This document shows positions 32,262-40,424 of a stretch of 43,193 nt of DNA, piece by piece. Each line of letters opens with the position of its first letter. The first letter of the stretch is position 1. A program made the translations under genes and the position numbers. Source of the DNA: JAAGZL01 sp050297535 (lineage in GTDB: Bacteria; Pseudomonadota; Gammaproteobacteria; Chromatiales; Chromatiaceae); NCBI GenBank assembly GCA_050297535.1, contig JBNKSV010000017.1:1-43193 (forward strand). Reading direction: 5' to 3'. The notes beneath the pieces are model-generated. The model searched no databases and was not told where the DNA came from. It saw only the letters and a program-made list of their open reading frames with translations.

Positions 32262-34088
32262 ATGTGCGGTATCGTAGGGGCCATTGCCGACCATCAGGTG
32301 GCGCCGCTTCTGTTGGACGGTTTGAAGCGTCTGGAGTACCGTGGTTATGACTCGGCCGGGATCGCCATCCATGGCAGTGACGGTGAACTACGGCGCATCC
32401 GATCCGTAGGCAAGGTCGCGGAACTAGAAAAATCGTTAAACAATTTATTCATCGAAGGGGTGATGGGCATAGCCCATACCCGCTGGGCTACCCACGGCAT
32501 TCCGGCGGAGCGTAACGCCCATCCTCACATGAGTGGCGAGAGGGTGGCGGTGGTGCATAACGGCATCATAGAAAATCATGCCGAGCTGCGCGCCGAACTG
32601 GAAAAACAAGGTTTCACCTTCACATCAGATACCGACACAGAGGTAATCGCCCACCTGTTGGCCAGCCTGTTGGACCAGGGCGCGAACCTGCTGGACGCGG
32701 TGCGCCAGACCATCAAGCGCCTGGTTGGGGCCTATGCCCTGGTGGTTATGTCGCCGGACGATAGCGAGCGGTTGGTAGTAGCCAGGGCTGGAAGCCCGTT
32801 AGTGATCGGTGTCTCCGATCAGGGTAACTATGTGGCCTCGGATGTATTCGCTCTGTTACCGGTGACCAGGCAGTTTATGTTTCTGGATGAAGGGGATTTG
32901 GCCGAGGTGCGCCGCGACGGCGTAACCGTTTTTGATAGAGACGACAAACGGGCCGAGAGGGCGGTGCGCGAGTCCAGCCTGATCGCAACCGAGGCTGATA
33001 AAGGACCATATCGGCACTACATGCTCAAGGAGATATTCGAGCAACCGGCGGTAATTGCTGAGACCCTGGAGGGTCGTATCTATCAGGGCAGATTGCTGGA
33101 AGAGAGCTTCGGACACGAGGCCAAGGCCCTGCTGGACAAGGTGGAATATATCCAGATCATCGCCTGCGGCACCAGCTACCATGCCGGTTCCGTTGCCCGT
33201 TACTGGTTTGAAGAGATCGGCATCCCCTGCAGCGTTGAGGTGGCCAGCGAATTCCGCTATCGCAAGACCGTTGTGCCAGAGGGCGCGCTGTTCCTGACCA
33301 TATCCCAGTCTGGTGAAACGGCCGATACCCTAGCGGCCCTGCGCGGGGCCAAACAGCAAAACTACCTGGGTAGTCTTTGTATCTGTAACGTGCCTGAGAG
33401 CTCTTTGGTGCGTGAGTCCGATGTTACCCTGATGACCCGTGCTGGTCCGGAGATTGGCGTTGCCTCCACCAAGGCATTCACCACCCAGCTGGTGGCGCTG
33501 CGTCTGCTGGTGCTGGCCCTGGCGCGTCGTCGCGGCATGACACCGGAGCAGGAAAAAGAGCTGGTGGATGAGTTACACGCCCTGCCGCGCCAGGTGGAGG
33601 TAGTTCTTAGTTTGAGTGACGCTATCAAGAAGATGGCTGACTCTTTCGCCGATAAGAAGAACGCCCTGTTCCTGGGTCGTGGCACCTTCTATCCGGTGGC
33701 GCAAGAGGGCGCGCTAAAACTCAAGGAGATCTCTTACATCCATGCCGAGGCATATCCGGCCGGGGAATTGAAGCACGGTCCTTTGGCATTGGTCGACGCA
33801 TCCATGCCCGTTATCTGCGCCTTACCAGACGATCCGCTACTAGAAAAGGTGCTTTCAAATTTACAAGAGGTACGGGCTCGCGGCGGCAATCTATTTCTGT
33901 TCAGCGATCAAAAGATTGACATCAAATTGGACAATTACCAAAACCTTACCCTATCTGACATCTGTCCCACCACGGCACCGATTGTCTATAGTATTCCGCT
34001 GCAACTACTGGCCTATCATGTGGCGGTGTTAAAAGGGACGGACGTGGATCAGCCACGCAATCTGGCGAAGTCGGTAACGGTGGAGTAA
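32262..34088 (+). CDS. glmS: Glutamine--fructose-6-phosphate aminotransferase (isomerising)
   Basis: This enzyme makes glucosamine-6-phosphate, the entry step of amino-sugar synthesis, from fructose-6-phosphate and glutamine. It has 608 residues. The Ntn glutaminase domain starts MCGIVGA with the catalytic Cys at position 2 after Met removal, and contains HTRWATHG and NGIIENH. Two SIS domains follow, with CGTSYHAG, SQSGETADTLAALR and GRGTFYPVAQEGALKLKEIS. The C-terminus is the family's DVDQPRNLAKSVTVE. AAGGAG precedes the ATG at 9 bases. No glmS ribozyme-like structure is visible in the 6-base gap after glmU. Confidence 0.97.
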   Translation: MCGIVGAIADHQVAPLLLDGLKRLEYRGYDSAGIAIHGSDGELRRIRSVGKVAELEKSLNNLFIEGVMGIAHTRWATHGIPAERNAHPHMSGERVAVVHNGIIENHAELRAELEKQGFTFTSDTDTEVIAHLLASLLDQGANLLDAVRQTIKRLVGAYALVVMSPDDSERLVVARAGSPLVIGVSDQGNYVASDVFALLPVTRQFMFLDEGDLAEVRRDGVTVFDRDDKRAERAVRESSLIATEADKGPYRHYMLKEIFEQPAVIAETLEGRIYQGRLLEESFGHEAKALLDKVEYIQIIACGTSYHAGSVARYWFEEIGIPCSVEVASEFRYRKTVVPEGALFLTISQSGETADTLAALRGAKQQNYLGSLCICNVPESSLVRESDVTLMTRAGPEIGVASTKAFTTQLVALRLLVLALARRRGMTPEQEKELVDELHALPRQVEVVLSLSDAIKKMADSFADKKNALFLGRGTFYPVAQEGALKLKEISYIHAEAYPAGELKHGPLALVDASMPVICALPDDPLLEKVLSNLQEVRARGGNLFLFSDQKIDIKLDNYQNLTLSDICPTTAPIVYSIPLQLLAYHVAVLKGTDVDQPRNLAKSVTVE

Positions 34089-34147
34089 GGCGACAGCGGT
34101 GGTAAACTGATGGACTACATTCGAAATATTTAAGAGGTGCAAAAACA

Positions 34148-34654
34148 ATGTATGAAAAAAGCGTGGAACTGCTCAACAAGGCCGTAGCGGACGAGTTGTC
34201 CGCAGTACATCAATACATGTATTTCCACTTTCACTGTGATGACCAGGGCTACGATTTGTTGGCCGCGCTGTTTAAGCGCACGGCCATCGAAGAGATGATG
34301 CATATTGAGCGCATAGCGGATCGCATCCTGTTTCTCAAAGGTGATGTAGAGCTAGGCAACGCCGATCCGGTGCAGAAGATACATGATGTTTCCGATATGT
34401 TGGAGATGGTCTGCGGCATGGAGCAGGAGGCGATCGTAATGTATAACAAATTCGCCCTTGAATCAGCGGGCAATGCCGATTCTGCCTCGCGCAAGCTGTT
34501 CGAGTCGCTGGTGGATGACGAGGAGCGTCATTTTAGTCAGTTCGACAACGAACGGGAGAACCTGCAGAAATTCGGAAAAGAATATCTGGCGTTGCAGTCT
34601 ATGGAGCGGAGCAAGGCATCATCAGGTGCAGGGGGCGGCACTGCTGCCGAGTAG
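34148..34654 (+). CDS. Bacterioferritin-like iron storage protein
   Basis: This is a 168-residue four-helix ferritin-like protein. The di-iron ligands fit the bacterioferritin pattern: Glu16, Glu49 and His52 (in IEEMMHIER), a glutamate in MEQEAIVMYNKF, and DDEERH in the fourth helix. Met50 corresponds to the haem-binding methionine of Bfr. ADRILFLKGDVEL is close to the Bfr consensus. The Ser/Ala/Gly-rich tail after residue 150 is longer than usual. GAGGTG precedes the ATG by about 9 bases. No bacterioferritin-associated ferredoxin gene is nearby. It could instead be a close ferritin-like relative that oxidises iron without haem. Confidence 0.85.
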   Translation: MYEKSVELLNKAVADELSAVHQYMYFHFHCDDQGYDLLAALFKRTAIEEMMHIERIADRILFLKGDVELGNADPVQKIHDVSDMLEMVCGMEQEAIVMYNKFALESAGNADSASRKLFESLVDDEERHFSQFDNERENLQKFGKEYLALQSMERSKASSGAGGGTAAE

Positions 34655-34725
34655 TCTGAGAATCTGGCGTTAAAGCGCAGGACAGGCTTCTTTAGGTTAC
34701 AGATATTATATGGAACTCATTAAGC

Positions 34726-35448
34726 GTGCTTAGGCAGTCTCATCCAGGGGATCATCCCACGAAGCAACGGCTGGAGCGCTCACGGTTTCGGCGCGTCTGC
34801 ACCGCAGCAATAACTGCGTTTCTTGCCCTGATCTTGTTTGGCTGCGCCACCCAAGGGACTCCTCCACCGGAAGACGTGGAAAATGTCTGTTCCATCTTTC
34901 AAGAGAAAGCGGATTGGTATCAGGATGTGGCCGCTGCGGAGCGCAAGTGGGGGACGCCGGCCCATGTGCTAATGTCCATAGTCCGCTATGAATCCAACTT
35001 TGTGTATGACGCCAAACCCCCGATGAAGACCTTCATGTGGCTGATACCCCTTGGTCGACCATCTTCCGCCTATGGGTACTGTCAGGCGGTGGATGGTACC
35101 TGGGAAAACTACCTGGCTGAGACCGGCAACTCCGACGCCAAGCGGAATAATTTCCATGACGCTATGGACTTCATCGGCTGGTACACCAACGTCAGCTACA
35201 ACAAGCTGGGCATATCCAAACAGGATGGATATAACCAGTATCTGGCCTACCACGAAGGACATCTGGGATATAGCCAGCAAAGCTACAATGCCAAGGCGTG
35301 GCTATTGCGGGTGGCGCAGAAGGTGCACAACACCGCTGAAGTATATGCATTGCAGTTATCGTCATGTAGAGAGGATTTGGAACTCAAGCTGGCGGAAACG
35401 GAAAAGGTTAGTGAAAGCACCGATAAGATCAAGGCGTTTATCCAATAA
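34726..35448 (+). CDS. Lipoprotein with lytic-transglycosylase (SLT)-like domain
   Basis: The product is 240 residues starting from GTG. A long basic N-terminus leads into a hydrophobic stretch and lipobox LFGC near residue 40, so lipidation and an envelope location are expected. The SLT-like pattern is visible: the candidate catalytic glutamate in SIVRYESNF, the Gln block SAYGYCQAVDGTW, and YLAYHEGHLGYSQQSY in place of the usual AYNAG segment. Peptidoglycan cleavage is inferred. The family is usually annotated as transglycosylase SLT domain-containing protein. The C-terminal third is helical and charged. The long N-terminus could mean a later start. A 25-bp inverted repeat follows the gene. 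Confidence 0.82.
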   Translation: MLRQSHPGDHPTKQRLERSRFRRVCTAAITAFLALILFGCATQGTPPPEDVENVCSIFQEKADWYQDVAAAERKWGTPAHVLMSIVRYESNFVYDAKPPMKTFMWLIPLGRPSSAYGYCQAVDGTWENYLAETGNSDAKRNNFHDAMDFIGWYTNVSYNKLGISKQDGYNQYLAYHEGHLGYSQQSYNAKAWLLRVAQKVHNTAEVYALQLSSCREDLELKLAETEKVSESTDKIKAFIQ

Positions 35449-35464
35449 CTTGATTTAGCAAGGG

Positions 35465-35537
35465 GTAGGAGCCCACTCCTGTGGGCGATAGGATTTCGTT
35501 TCGATTTCTATGATCGCCCACAGGAGTGGGCTCCTAC
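35465..35537. repeat. REP-type palindrome, 25-bp perfect arms
   Basis: Arms 35465-35489 and 35513-35537 are exact reverse complements, starting GTAGGAGCCCACTCCTGTGG, around a 23-base loop. Each arm is itself partly palindromic (GCCCACTCCTGTGGGC). The GTAGGAGC... form resembles extragenic palindromes common in Pseudomonas and other gammaproteobacteria. It lies between the lipoprotein gene and uvrD and could act as a transcript-end hairpin. Confidence 0.9.
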
Positions 35538-35602
35538 TCAGGGAATCAGGCAGCAGTAAATCATTTGCGGACTGTCTTTTTTCGCCCTGATACAATGGCG
35601 GT

Positions 35603-37855
35603 ATGGATGTATCTCATATTCTGGAAGGGCTGAACGAGGCCCAGCGCGAGGCGGTTACAGCTCCGACGGGCAGTACCTTGGTTTTGGCAGGGGCCGGTTC
35701 CGGCAAGACCCGGGTGTTGGTACACCGCATCGCCTGGATCACCGGGGTGGATGGGGCGACGCCTTGGAGTATTCTGGCCGTTACCTTCACCAACAAGGCG
35801 GCGCGGGAGATGCGCCACCGCATCGAACACCTGCTGGGGCAACCGGTGGGCGGTATGTGGGTCGGCACCTTCCACGGTCTGGCCCACCGATTGTTGCGGG
35901 GGCATTGGCAGGATGCCGGTCTGCCCAAGACCTTCCAGATCCTGGACTCGGATGATCAGCAGCGCCTGATCAAACGCATCATCCGCGAGATGAATCTGGA
36001 TGATTCCAAGTGGCCCCCACGCCAGGCCCAGTGGTTTATCAATGCCCAGAAGGACGAGGGCCGCCGGGCCCAGCATCTGGATGACGGCGGGGATCACTAT
36101 CAGCGTCAGATGATCGCCATCTATCGCGCTTATCAGGAGGCGTGTGACAAGAGCGGGGCGGTGGACTTTGCGGAACTGCTGCTACGCGCCCACGAACTGT
36201 TACGGGACCGGCCCGATATTCTGCAACACTATCGCGCCCGTTTTTCCCATATCCTGGTGGACGAATTTCAGGATACCAACTCCATTCAATACGCCTGGTT
36301 GCGCCTGTTGTCCGGCGAGCGCGACAACCTGTTCGTGGTGGGGGACGACGATCAATCCATCTATGGTTGGCGCGGGGCCAAGGTGGAGAACATCCGCTTC
36401 TTTCAACGTGATTATCCCAAGACCACTCTGGTGCGGCTGGAGCAGAACTATCGCTCCACCGGGAATATCCTGCAGGCGGCCAACGCGGTTATCTCCAACA
36501 ATTCGGATCGTTTGGGTAAGGATCTTTGGACAGATGATGGTGCGGGCGAGCCGGTGCGAGTCTACGCCGCCTTCAACGAGGTGGACGAGGCGCGCTTTGT
36601 GGCGGGGAGGATTGCGGCCGCCATCGAATCCGGGCGCAGGCGGGACGACATCGCCATCCTCTACCGCACCTCAGCCCAGTCGCGTCTGTTTGAAGAGGCG
36701 TTGCTGCAGGGTGGTATCCCCTATCGAGTCTATGGGGGGTTGCGCTTCTTCGAACGGGCCGAGATCAAGGACGCCCTGGCCTACATGCGGCTGGTCTCCA
36801 ATCGAGACAGCGATCCCGCCTTCGAGCGGGCAATAAACCAACCGCCCCGCGGTATCGGTGCGCGCACCCTGGATGCGGTGCGGGGCCATGCCCGTGACTT
36901 CGGCTGTTCCATGTGGCAGGCCAGTGAAGAGTTGTTGCGGGGTGGTGGCATGACGGCGCGGGCTCACAACGCCCTAAAGGGGTTTGTCGAGTTGATCGAA
37001 GAGCTGACGGTGGCGACCGCGGATATGGATCTGGCCAATCAAACGGCCGAGATATTGAATCAGAGTCGGTTGGTGGAACATTTTCAGAAATCCCGTGACG
37101 GCAAAGGTCAGGACCGTATTGAAAACCTGGAGGAGTTGGTCAATGCCTCTCGGCAGTTTGAGGATGTCTCTATTATTGATAAGGGGTCAGAGTCCTTTAT
37201 TGGTCAGGATGAAGTGGTTGGTGATGGGGTCGAATCAAAAAAGGGCTCTGACCCCATTTTATCTGTGGAAGAAATGTCAGAGCTGGATGCCTTTCTGGCG
37301 CACGCCGCTTTAGAGGCGGGAGATACCCAGGCCGGAGAATACGAAGAGAGCGTGCAGCTTATGACCCTGCACTCCGCCAAGGGCCTGGAGTTTCCGCTGG
37401 TGTTCATCGGCGGCATGGAGGAAGGGCTGTTTCCCCATAGCATGTCGAGTGACGACCCGGAACGCCTGGAAGAGGAGCGGCGTCTTTGCTACGTGGGCAT
37501 GACCCGGGCCATGCAACAGCTCTACCTCTGTCATGCTGAGAGCCGTAGGCTGCACGGTTCAGAAAGCTATCCCATGCCCTCGCGCTTTCTGCGGGAGATA
37601 CCCATTGATCTGGTGGAAGAGATCCGTTCCCGTCCCGATGTCTCCCGGCCAGTGGTAACGCCCGCCGGTGGATTCAATATGGCGCGGGAGACCACGGGGT
37701 TTTCTCTGGGACAACGGGTGACCCATCCCAAGTTCGGTCAGGGCGTGGTGCTGAATGCCGAAGGCCAGGGTAGTAGCGCCCGGGTCCAGGTCAACTTCGA
37801 GCAGGCGGGGGCCAAGTGGCTGGTGGTGGCCTATGCCAATCTCCAACCCATCTAA
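35603..37855 (+). CDS. uvrD: DNA helicase II (UvrD) with an in-frame palindromic insertion
   Basis: This SF1A 3'-5' helicase acts in nucleotide excision and mismatch repair. It begins MDVSHILEGLNEAQREAV. Motif I is LAGAGSGKTRVL, motif II VDEFQDTN, and motif III DDDQSIYGWRGA. Motif IV is LEQNYRS, motif V LMTLHSAKGLEF, and motif VI YVGMTRAMQ. The C-terminal Tudor-like segment is LGQRVTHPKFGQGVVLN. It has 750 residues against 720 in E. coli. The surplus of about 30 lies between ELVNASRQF and AFLAHAALEAG, exactly where a palindromic repeat (37183-37255) is read through as KGSES...KKGSDP at about residues 527-551. All helicase motifs are intact, so the protein is probably active. hemW follows after 9 bases. 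Confidence 0.97.
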   Translation: MDVSHILEGLNEAQREAVTAPTGSTLVLAGAGSGKTRVLVHRIAWITGVDGATPWSILAVTFTNKAAREMRHRIEHLLGQPVGGMWVGTFHGLAHRLLRGHWQDAGLPKTFQILDSDDQQRLIKRIIREMNLDDSKWPPRQAQWFINAQKDEGRRAQHLDDGGDHYQRQMIAIYRAYQEACDKSGAVDFAELLLRAHELLRDRPDILQHYRARFSHILVDEFQDTNSIQYAWLRLLSGERDNLFVVGDDDQSIYGWRGAKVENIRFFQRDYPKTTLVRLEQNYRSTGNILQAANAVISNNSDRLGKDLWTDDGAGEPVRVYAAFNEVDEARFVAGRIAAAIESGRRRDDIAILYRTSAQSRLFEEALLQGGIPYRVYGGLRFFERAEIKDALAYMRLVSNRDSDPAFERAINQPPRGIGARTLDAVRGHARDFGCSMWQASEELLRGGGMTARAHNALKGFVELIEELTVATADMDLANQTAEILNQSRLVEHFQKSRDGKGQDRIENLEELVNASRQFEDVSIIDKGSESFIGQDEVVGDGVESKKGSDPILSVEEMSELDAFLAHAALEAGDTQAGEYEESVQLMTLHSAKGLEFPLVFIGGMEEGLFPHSMSSDDPERLEEERRLCYVGMTRAMQQLYLCHAESRRLHGSESYPMPSRFLREIPIDLVEEIRSRPDVSRPVVTPAGGFNMARETTGFSLGQRVTHPKFGQGVVLNAEGQGSSARVQVNFEQAGAKWLVVAYANLQPI
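37183..37255. repeat. Palindromic element copy A, inside uvrD
   Basis: Arms of 16 bases, GGGGTCAGAGTCCTTT (37183-37198) and AAAGGGCTCTGACCCC (37240-37255), pair with one G-T mismatch around a 41-base loop. It is read in-frame as KGSE(S)F ... KKGSDP. The core is 73 bp, identical in length and frame to copy B in hemW. Confidence 0.92.
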
Positions 37856-37864
37856 GCGGCACCC

Positions 37865-39085
37865 ATGACCGGTCTGCCGGAGACACCACCGCTTTCTCTG
37901 TATATTCACACCCCCTGGTGTGTGCAGAAGTGTCCCTATTGCGACTTCAACTCTCATGCGGTCGTGGGCGAACTGAATGAATATGCCTATGTGGATGCAT
38001 TGCTGCGGGATCTCAATAAGGGGTCAGAGCCCTTTTTGTCTAATGAAGAATTCGAGGATGGACCGACGAGTCACAAAAAGGGCTCTGACCCCTTATTGAG
38101 GGAACTGATCAGTATCTTCATCGGGGGCGGCACCCCCAGCCTGTTTTCCGGGGCCGCCATCGCTCGACTGCTGGATGGTGTCAGGGACAGATATACCTTT
38201 GCACAGGATATAGAGATCAGCATCGAGGCCAACCCAGGTACGGTGGATCGGCAACACTTTCAGGACTATCGCCAGGCCGGGGTGAATCGCATCTCCATCG
38301 GGGCGCAGAGCTTTGACCGGGAGCAGTTGCAGGCCCTGGGCCGCATCCATGGTTCGGATGAGATCATGGCGGCGGTTACTGCCGCTCGGGCCGCCGGATT
38401 TGCCAATCTGAATCTGGATATCATGTACGGGCTGCCGGGCCAGACTTTGGCCGCCGCACGTGCGGATATTGCCAAGGCCATCTCTCTGGGACCGGAGCAT
38501 ATCTCCTATTACCAACTCACCATCGAACCCAATACCCGCTTTCATGTCGCACCCCCGGCGGTCCCGGATGACGATCTTCTTTGGGAGATCGAGACCCAAG
38601 GCCATGAACTTCTGGCGGCGGCAGGCTATCGGCAATATGAGGTGTCGGGGTTTGCACGCGCTGGCTATGAGTGCAGACACAATCGCAACTATTGGGAGTT
38701 TGGCGACTACCTGGGAATGGGTGCTGGGGCCCATGGCAAGCTAAGCGATTTCGCGCACGGCAAGGTAATGCGCACCCGCAAACCAAAGAGTCCGGATGCC
38801 TATATAAAGGGAACGCAAATGCCGTCTGCGCTTGAGCATATTGAGCAGATAGCAAAGAAGGACCGGGCATTGGAGTTTATGCTGAATGCGTTGCGCTTAA
38901 CGCAAGGATTTCACCCCGACCTGTTTGAGCGCCGTACGGGATGCGCATTAAGCAGTATTCAAACAGAGCTGGATGCAGCAAGGAAAGATGGGCTGCTGGA
39001 TGTCTCAGCAGAACTCATCCGCCCGACGCCCAAAGGTCGGGCATTTCTAAATGATGTGTTAGCGCTGTTTATGTCCAACGAATAA
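37865..39085 (+). CDS. hemW: Radical SAM protein HemW (HemN-like) with an in-frame palindromic insertion
   Basis: HemW is a radical SAM protein thought to act as a haem chaperone, long annotated as an oxygen-independent coproporphyrinogen III oxidase. The N-terminus is PPLSLYIHTPWCVQKCPYCD, whose CxxxCxxC binds the 4Fe-4S cluster. It continues with FIGGGTPSLFSG, ISIEANPGTVD, GVNRISIGAQSF and LTIEPNTRF. The C-terminal domain has FMLNALRLTQGF. It has 406 residues against 378 in E. coli. The excess lies at residues 50-79, between the first strand region and IFIGGGTP, and is encoded by a perfect inverted repeat (38012-38100). The fold's core and cluster ligands are unaffected. The gene is nearly adjacent to uvrD. 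Confidence 0.95.
   Translation: MTGLPETPPLSLYIHTPWCVQKCPYCDFNSHAVVGELNEYAYVDALLRDLNKGSEPFLSNEEFEDGPTSHKKGSDPLLRELISIFIGGGTPSLFSGAAIARLLDGVRDRYTFAQDIEISIEANPGTVDRQHFQDYRQAGVNRISIGAQSFDREQLQALGRIHGSDEIMAAVTAARAAGFANLNLDIMYGLPGQTLAAARADIAKAISLGPEHISYYQLTIEPNTRFHVAPPAVPDDDLLWEIETQGHELLAAAGYRQYEVSGFARAGYECRHNRNYWEFGDYLGMGAGAHGKLSDFAHGKVMRTRKPKSPDAYIKGTQMPSALEHIEQIAKKDRALEFMLNALRLTQGFHPDLFERRTGCALSSIQTELDAARKDGLLDVSAELIRPTPKGRAFLNDVLALFMSNE
38012..38100. repeat. Palindromic element copy B, inside hemW
   Basis: Arms 38012-38038 and 38074-38100 are perfect 27-base reverse complements (start CTCAATAAGGGGTCAGAGCC) around a 35-base loop. The shared core GGGGTCAGAG...CTCTGACCCC is 38020-38092, 73 bp as in copy A. 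It is read in-frame as NKGSEPF ... KKGSDPL, the same frame as copy A. Confidence 0.94.
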
Positions 39086-39165
39086 CGGACCCTAAAACGG
39101 GGATGCCGAAAAGGCCAGGATGGGCCATAATTCGCCTATCTAAATTCAGATCAAAGGGTAAACAG

Positions 39166-39336
39166 GTGGAAGAAAACAAAAACTTTTTATTCGGTAATAT
39201 CGTCCTCGGTGTGGCGCTATTGATGCTGATTAACATCAATACCCTCTGGGACGCTATGGGTCCGGCGGCGATGGGGCTGTGGGCCGCGGTGGCCGGATTG
39301 GGATTCTTCCTGTTGATGAACAAAGGGAAAAAATAG
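39166..39336 (+). CDS. Small two-helix membrane protein of unknown function
   Basis: The product is 56 residues from the GTG at 39166, after AAAGGG at a good distance; an ATG at 39103 would add 21 unlikely residues. The sequence starts MEENKNFLFGN and has two hydrophobic stretches, around residues 8-24 and 30-51, then a basic NKGKK tail, so both ends should face the cytoplasm. I do not recognise a named family. It is a lone gene between hemW and a MITE-like repeat. It ends in TAG. Confidence 0.6.
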   Translation: MEENKNFLFGNIVLGVALLMLININTLWDAMGPAAMGLWAAVAGLGFFLLMNKGKK

Positions 39337-39372
39337 CGCCAGTTTTGAATGCTTCGGTAATGAAAAAACTAA

Positions 39373-39482
39373 GGAACATCTGATTAATTCCATTTTCGTC
39401 ATCCCCGCGTAGGCGGGGATCCAGGAAAATCAAACACATAGATTCCCGCCTACGCGGGAATGGCGAATTAATCAGAGTTTCC
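39373..39482. repeat. MITE-like element with terminal inverted repeats and two internal hairpins
   Basis: Terminal repeats 39373-39390 and 39465-39482 match at 16 of 18 bases; the inner 11 (CTGATTAATTC/GAATTAATCAG) are perfect. Inside are two hairpins, ATCCCCGCGTAGGCGGGGAT (39401-39420) and ATTCCCGCCTACGCGGGAAT (39442-39461), which also pair with each other. The CCCGCGTAGGCGGG motif is a widespread proteobacterial repeat. There is no coding capacity. The rest of the 39337-39572 gap shows nothing else I can name. Confidence 0.85.
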
Positions 39483-39572
39483 CTAATCTGACAACGATCA
39501 GGGTCGGGATAATGCCGTGGCGTCCATTGTTTCGATAAACAGCTTCAGATAAGCGCATCTTAATTACCTGGA

Positions 39573-39725
39573 TTATCCTTCTGCTGCAGGACTGATATCT
39601 TCTGATTGGTCCGAGCTCTTCGCTCCCGCACGCAGGCCGCCGGAAAAACCCACTATGCCACCAATAGTCAGCCCTACCAGCAGTACAAAGGGTATTCCGA
39701 TTAGATGAATAATGGGAACCGACAT
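39573..39725 (-). CDS. Small single-helix membrane protein (50 aa) of unknown function
   Basis: A short open frame of 50 codons starts MSVPIIHLIGIPFVLLVG. One hydrophobic helix covers about residues 4-28 with GG-rich packing (IGGIVGFSGG), followed by a hydrophilic acidic tail (SSDQSEDISPAAEG). A strong ribosome site AAGGGAG lies about 8 bases before the ATG. That, a membrane-type composition and the TAA stop support it as a real small protein. It is 29 bases downstream of the MotY-like gene on the same strand, so co-expression is likely. No family recognised. Confidence 0.6.
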   Translation of the reverse strand: MSVPIIHLIGIPFVLLVGLTIGGIVGFSGGLRAGAKSSDQSEDISPAAEG

Positions 39726-39754
39726 TTCTGATGCTCCCTTATTAGAACTGAAAG

Positions 39755-40342
39755 CTATTTCTTTTTGGTCTTGGCCTTAGCTTTAGCCTTGGCGGGCGTT
39801 TTAGTCGCGACCTTTTTCTGGCTGGCGAGGGACGCAACACATCTCTGAAAATCCGGCAGTGCGATGAGATAGCGTACCGGTGATATAACTACCCGGATAT
39901 TGGATAGAGGCGTGTCTTTCTTTTCACAGTCGAAACTGATCATCATTCCCTCGGCAAGGCCTTGGTATACCTTTTGGGCGGCACTGCCCTTGGCCTGGAT
40001 GTGTTCGGCGCCAGGCACTATCTTGATGGTCCCCAGGCTTTGGGTGGGCATGCCGTGGCGCCATGGCGGTGGCGCTATCATTACCTGGCATTGGGTGCCC
40101 AGGCTAACATCCTGTGCGATATGCAGCTCAAAGGTTAGGGGTTCCTGGCGGCTTTGGCGCAGTTTGGTGTCACCGACGCCGGGGATCTCCTGTTGCAGCA
40201 GGCACTCGCCTTTTTCCTCGGACGCCAGCCATTGGGCGTCGTGTATGGATGCCATATATTCACGGGCAGGGGCTTCCGCGCCCATAGCCGCGCTGGCGGC
40301 CAGGAGCAGAACGATTGTCAGGCTGGATGCGGCTGAATTCAT
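39755..40342 (-). CDS. Periplasmic protein with MotY N-terminal-like domain and lysine-rich tail
   Basis: The product is 195 residues with a signal peptide (residues 1-22, ending AAMGAEA). The mature domain fits the MotY N-terminal pattern: a Trp near HDAQW, ECLLQQEIPGVGDTKLRQ, EPLTFELH, the distinctive APPPWR, then SPVRYLIALPDFQRCVASL. MotY is a periplasmic stator component of sodium-driven flagella, but the C-terminal OmpA peptidoglycan-binding domain is missing. In its place is a Lys/Ala repeat tail (AKAKAKAKTKKK) that could bind anionic envelope polymers. No flagellar gene is nearby. The assignment to a MotY-N-like family is moderate; the function is open. Confidence 0.65.
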   Translation of the reverse strand: MNSAASSLTIVLLLAASAAMGAEAPAREYMASIHDAQWLASEEKGECLLQQEIPGVGDTKLRQSRQEPLTFELHIAQDVSLGTQCQVMIAPPPWRHGMPTQSLGTIKIVPGAEHIQAKGSAAQKVYQGLAEGMMISFDCEKKDTPLSNIRVVISPVRYLIALPDFQRCVASLASQKKVATKTPAKAKAKAKTKKK

Positions 40343-40424
40343 GGTGTCATCTGCTTATCTTGTCCTGCTCAGGATGTCGGCAAAACCGGCTGGGAACTTT
40401 AATCTTGGCGAATAGTGGACTTTT

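Noticed and set aside
37183..37260. Frameshift or assembly error as the cause of the extra UvrD residues
   Set aside because: The frame resumes perfectly on both sides, and the extra DNA is a structured inverted repeat that recurs with the same core length and frame in hemW.
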